Source: Phycomyces nitens (lineage: Eukaryota > Mucoromycota > Mucoromycetes > Mucorales > Phycomycetaceae). From it: a stretch of DNA of 64,000 bases. Location of the stretch: NCBI GenBank assembly GCA_022702545.1, contig JAHRBC010000005.1, forward strand, positions 1,116,001 through 1,180,000, written 5' to 3'. Shown in pieces: positions 62,531 through 64,000 of this stretch. Positions within the stretch are counted from its first letter, which is position 1, and every line of letters starts with the position of its first letter. The notes under the pieces were generated by a model that saw only the letters and a list, made by a program, of their open reading frames with translations, was not told where the DNA came from and did not search any database. Position numbers and translations under genes: made by a program.

Positions 62531-63977
62531 TTATACAGAGGTACTAAAGCCATACTCGGCAGACAAGACACGCAGTTTGTCCTTGAGGGAATCGAGATTG
62601 AGGTAGGTACCCTTGAGATGGCGATCACCACTGGCAGGGTCAAACGAGGTTCGGCCATGAAGCACACGACGGTTGGCAAACATTACTTTACGACATGTTA
62701 GAAACAGTTTGTTACAAGAGCCTTGGTTCCTTACCCAATTGTCCAGGCTGTAAAGTTAGCTGGAACCTCAGCTTCTCATCTTCCACAAAGTCTGCAAAAC
62801 GCTGGTAAGCTCTATAAAACTCCTTTGCCTCTGCGGGAGAAAGATGGTCCATGGGTCCTTGGAACTGTGGAGCATAGTTGACATGCATATCCCATGCTGG
62901 TCCACTCTGATCCTCGCCAGTGACCAGAGTAGGGCGACGATAGTACATGTGGTGGCCATTGTTTAGATAATGAAAGGCAACTGGTGTCTTTTGGAGGATC
63001 TCATAGTCTTTTGGGAACTGCTCTTTGAGCATTTCAGCAGCACGGTAAGAATCGACAAAGATGCTTGCACCACCTGTCACTGTGTTTTGGAGACTATGTA
63101 AAAGTTGAATTCCAGGCGGGCTGTCGAGATACCTGCAGGACAGTAGCAGTAATTGATGTTAGCATCCAGAAAGAATCCTATTAAATTAAACCTGCATCAA
63201 GTCCATGTGGAATCCCAGGTAAAGACTGGTATAGGCAATGTTTATCGACTTTGCAATGTTCTTTACATCAAAGTCTCGACCATAGAATGTTTCCTGGATA
63301 GGCCCAATGCGCTCTGCTACATCAGTGGCACTGCTGTCTTTGATTGGCACGTCTTTGAGAAAGACAAGACCACGGTTGTACAGACGCTGGACAACTTGAT
63401 GAAGCCCTGCATCAGTGTTCATATAGTCATTGTAAGACACCCACTTGAGGTCATATTCATCTCGAGACCATGTAGTTGGTTTGATCTGGTTGAATCTAAA
63501 TGCCTCGCTTGTCTTGTTGGACCGATAGGTGTCGAGGAATGAGACGGGATAACGGCTCACATGAACATTGGCTGATTGGTGGCGAAGAGGTTTGTTCCAA
63601 ACAATCTCTATTTCACCATCCTCAATGCGCACTGATGTAGGTGCAATGTCAAGGGGAATGTCGGCCGAGGAATGCAGTTTCTGGCGACTAGAGGGATGGA
63701 CGCACTGATCACACAGGCAGTTGTCTCGGAGCCAAAGATAGCTATAAGCGCTCTTGGTGGTGTGTGGATCGACGGCGTTATGGACATGGTTCCAGTTGAC
63801 ATGAACAGCGTCATTGTCTGTATGGTCCAATGTCACCTCAGGGGTGGTGATCTTTGGTGCAAGGGCTGAAAACAACCGGGGAGATGCATGTCTTGCCAAT
63901 GTTGCCTTGATAGGAACTGCTTTGGATGCCCGGAGGCTAGGTGTAATTGCTCGGGTAAGACGTGTCAGAAAAGCCAT
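62531..63977 (-). CDS. Gamma-butyrobetaine/trimethyllysine-type dioxygenase (carnitine synthesis)
   Basis: 2-oxoglutarate/Fe(II) dioxygenase of the BBOX1/TMLHE family. Exons: 63977 to about 63194, about 63130-62740 and about 62690-62531. The first 30 residues (MAFLTRLTRAITPSLRASKA) are a presequence-like Arg/Ser stretch. The N-terminal zinc domain reads YLWLRDNCLCDQCVHPSSRQ. The jelly-roll starts RLYNRGLVFLKDVPIKDS and has FHMDLMQYLDSPPGIQLLHS, whose H-x-D gives two of the iron ligands, and the third His is in NRRVLHGRTSF; the Arg of GRTSF binds 2-oxoglutarate. The gene lies close to the end of the window, but the start is inside and complete. Confidence 0.85.
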
Positions 63978-64000
63978 CGATAGGCATCCAAAAAGTGCGT

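Overview
This 64 kb window is nuclear DNA of a filamentous fungus. Its genes carry many short (about 45-200 bp) spliceosomal introns with GTAAGT-like donors, the spacers are AT-rich, and the gene set is fungal: a Pkc1-type kinase with HR1, C2 and C1 domains, Blm10, Gos1, Pex6, a HDEL-type BiP, and mitochondrial acyl-CoA dehydrogenase and carnitine-biosynthesis enzymes. The mix of intron-rich genes, AT-rich spacers and animal-like enzymes (MCAD-type dehydrogenase, butyrobetaine-type dioxygenase, DPP III) suggests an early-diverging 'zygomycete' lineage, probably Mucoromycota. That placement is inference. I saw no mobile element, CRISPR array, rRNA or tRNA.

Layout. 0-8.6 kb: Mdm1/SNX13-like PXA-PX protein, FAM133-like RS protein, RPS18, mS38, NUP54/57, COA3. 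8.6-16.3 kb: a disordered unknown protein, the proteasome lid subunit RPN3, a two-RRM SR splicing factor. 17-27.2 kb: the proteasome activator BLM10 and dipeptidyl peptidase III. 28.5-36 kb: PKC1, mitochondrial uL23m, KAR2/BiP. 36-46 kb: an EVI5/Gyp5-like TBC RabGAP, GOS1, an unknown polyQ protein, PEX6. 46.3-50.2 kb: a small unknown gene and a 963-residue protein made of 65-residue tandem repeats. 51-56 kb: a methyltransferase, a medium-chain acyl-CoA dehydrogenase and a PPxY-tailed membrane protein. 56.8-64 kb: a fused chorismate mutase-prephenate dehydratase, a Sel1-repeat protein, PRP18, a Trm140/METTL6-type tRNA methyltransferase and a carnitine-pathway dioxygenase.

There are no operons and the genes are not functionally clustered. 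Several pairs are head-to-head with 0.2-0.3 kb between start codons (RPS18/mS38, NUP54/COA3, PKC1/uL23m, PRP18/TRM140) and may share promoters. RPN3 and BLM10 both serve the proteasome; KAR2, GOS1, the RabGAP and the PXA-PX protein serve the endomembrane system; the FAM133-like protein, the SR protein and PRP18 serve splicing.

Most interesting points: (1) a hierarchical 195/390/780 bp tandem-repeat gene of unknown function; (2) a DPP III whose zinc motif reads HEMGH, one residue shorter than the family's HEXXGH; (3) a fungal chorismate mutase + prephenate dehydratase + ACT fusion; (4) at least three introns that appear to use GC-AG splice sites; (5) an in-frame presequence-like extension on DPP III; (6) ACGTG/CCAAT elements upstream of BiP. 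Exon joins were read by eye and not checked against transcripts.
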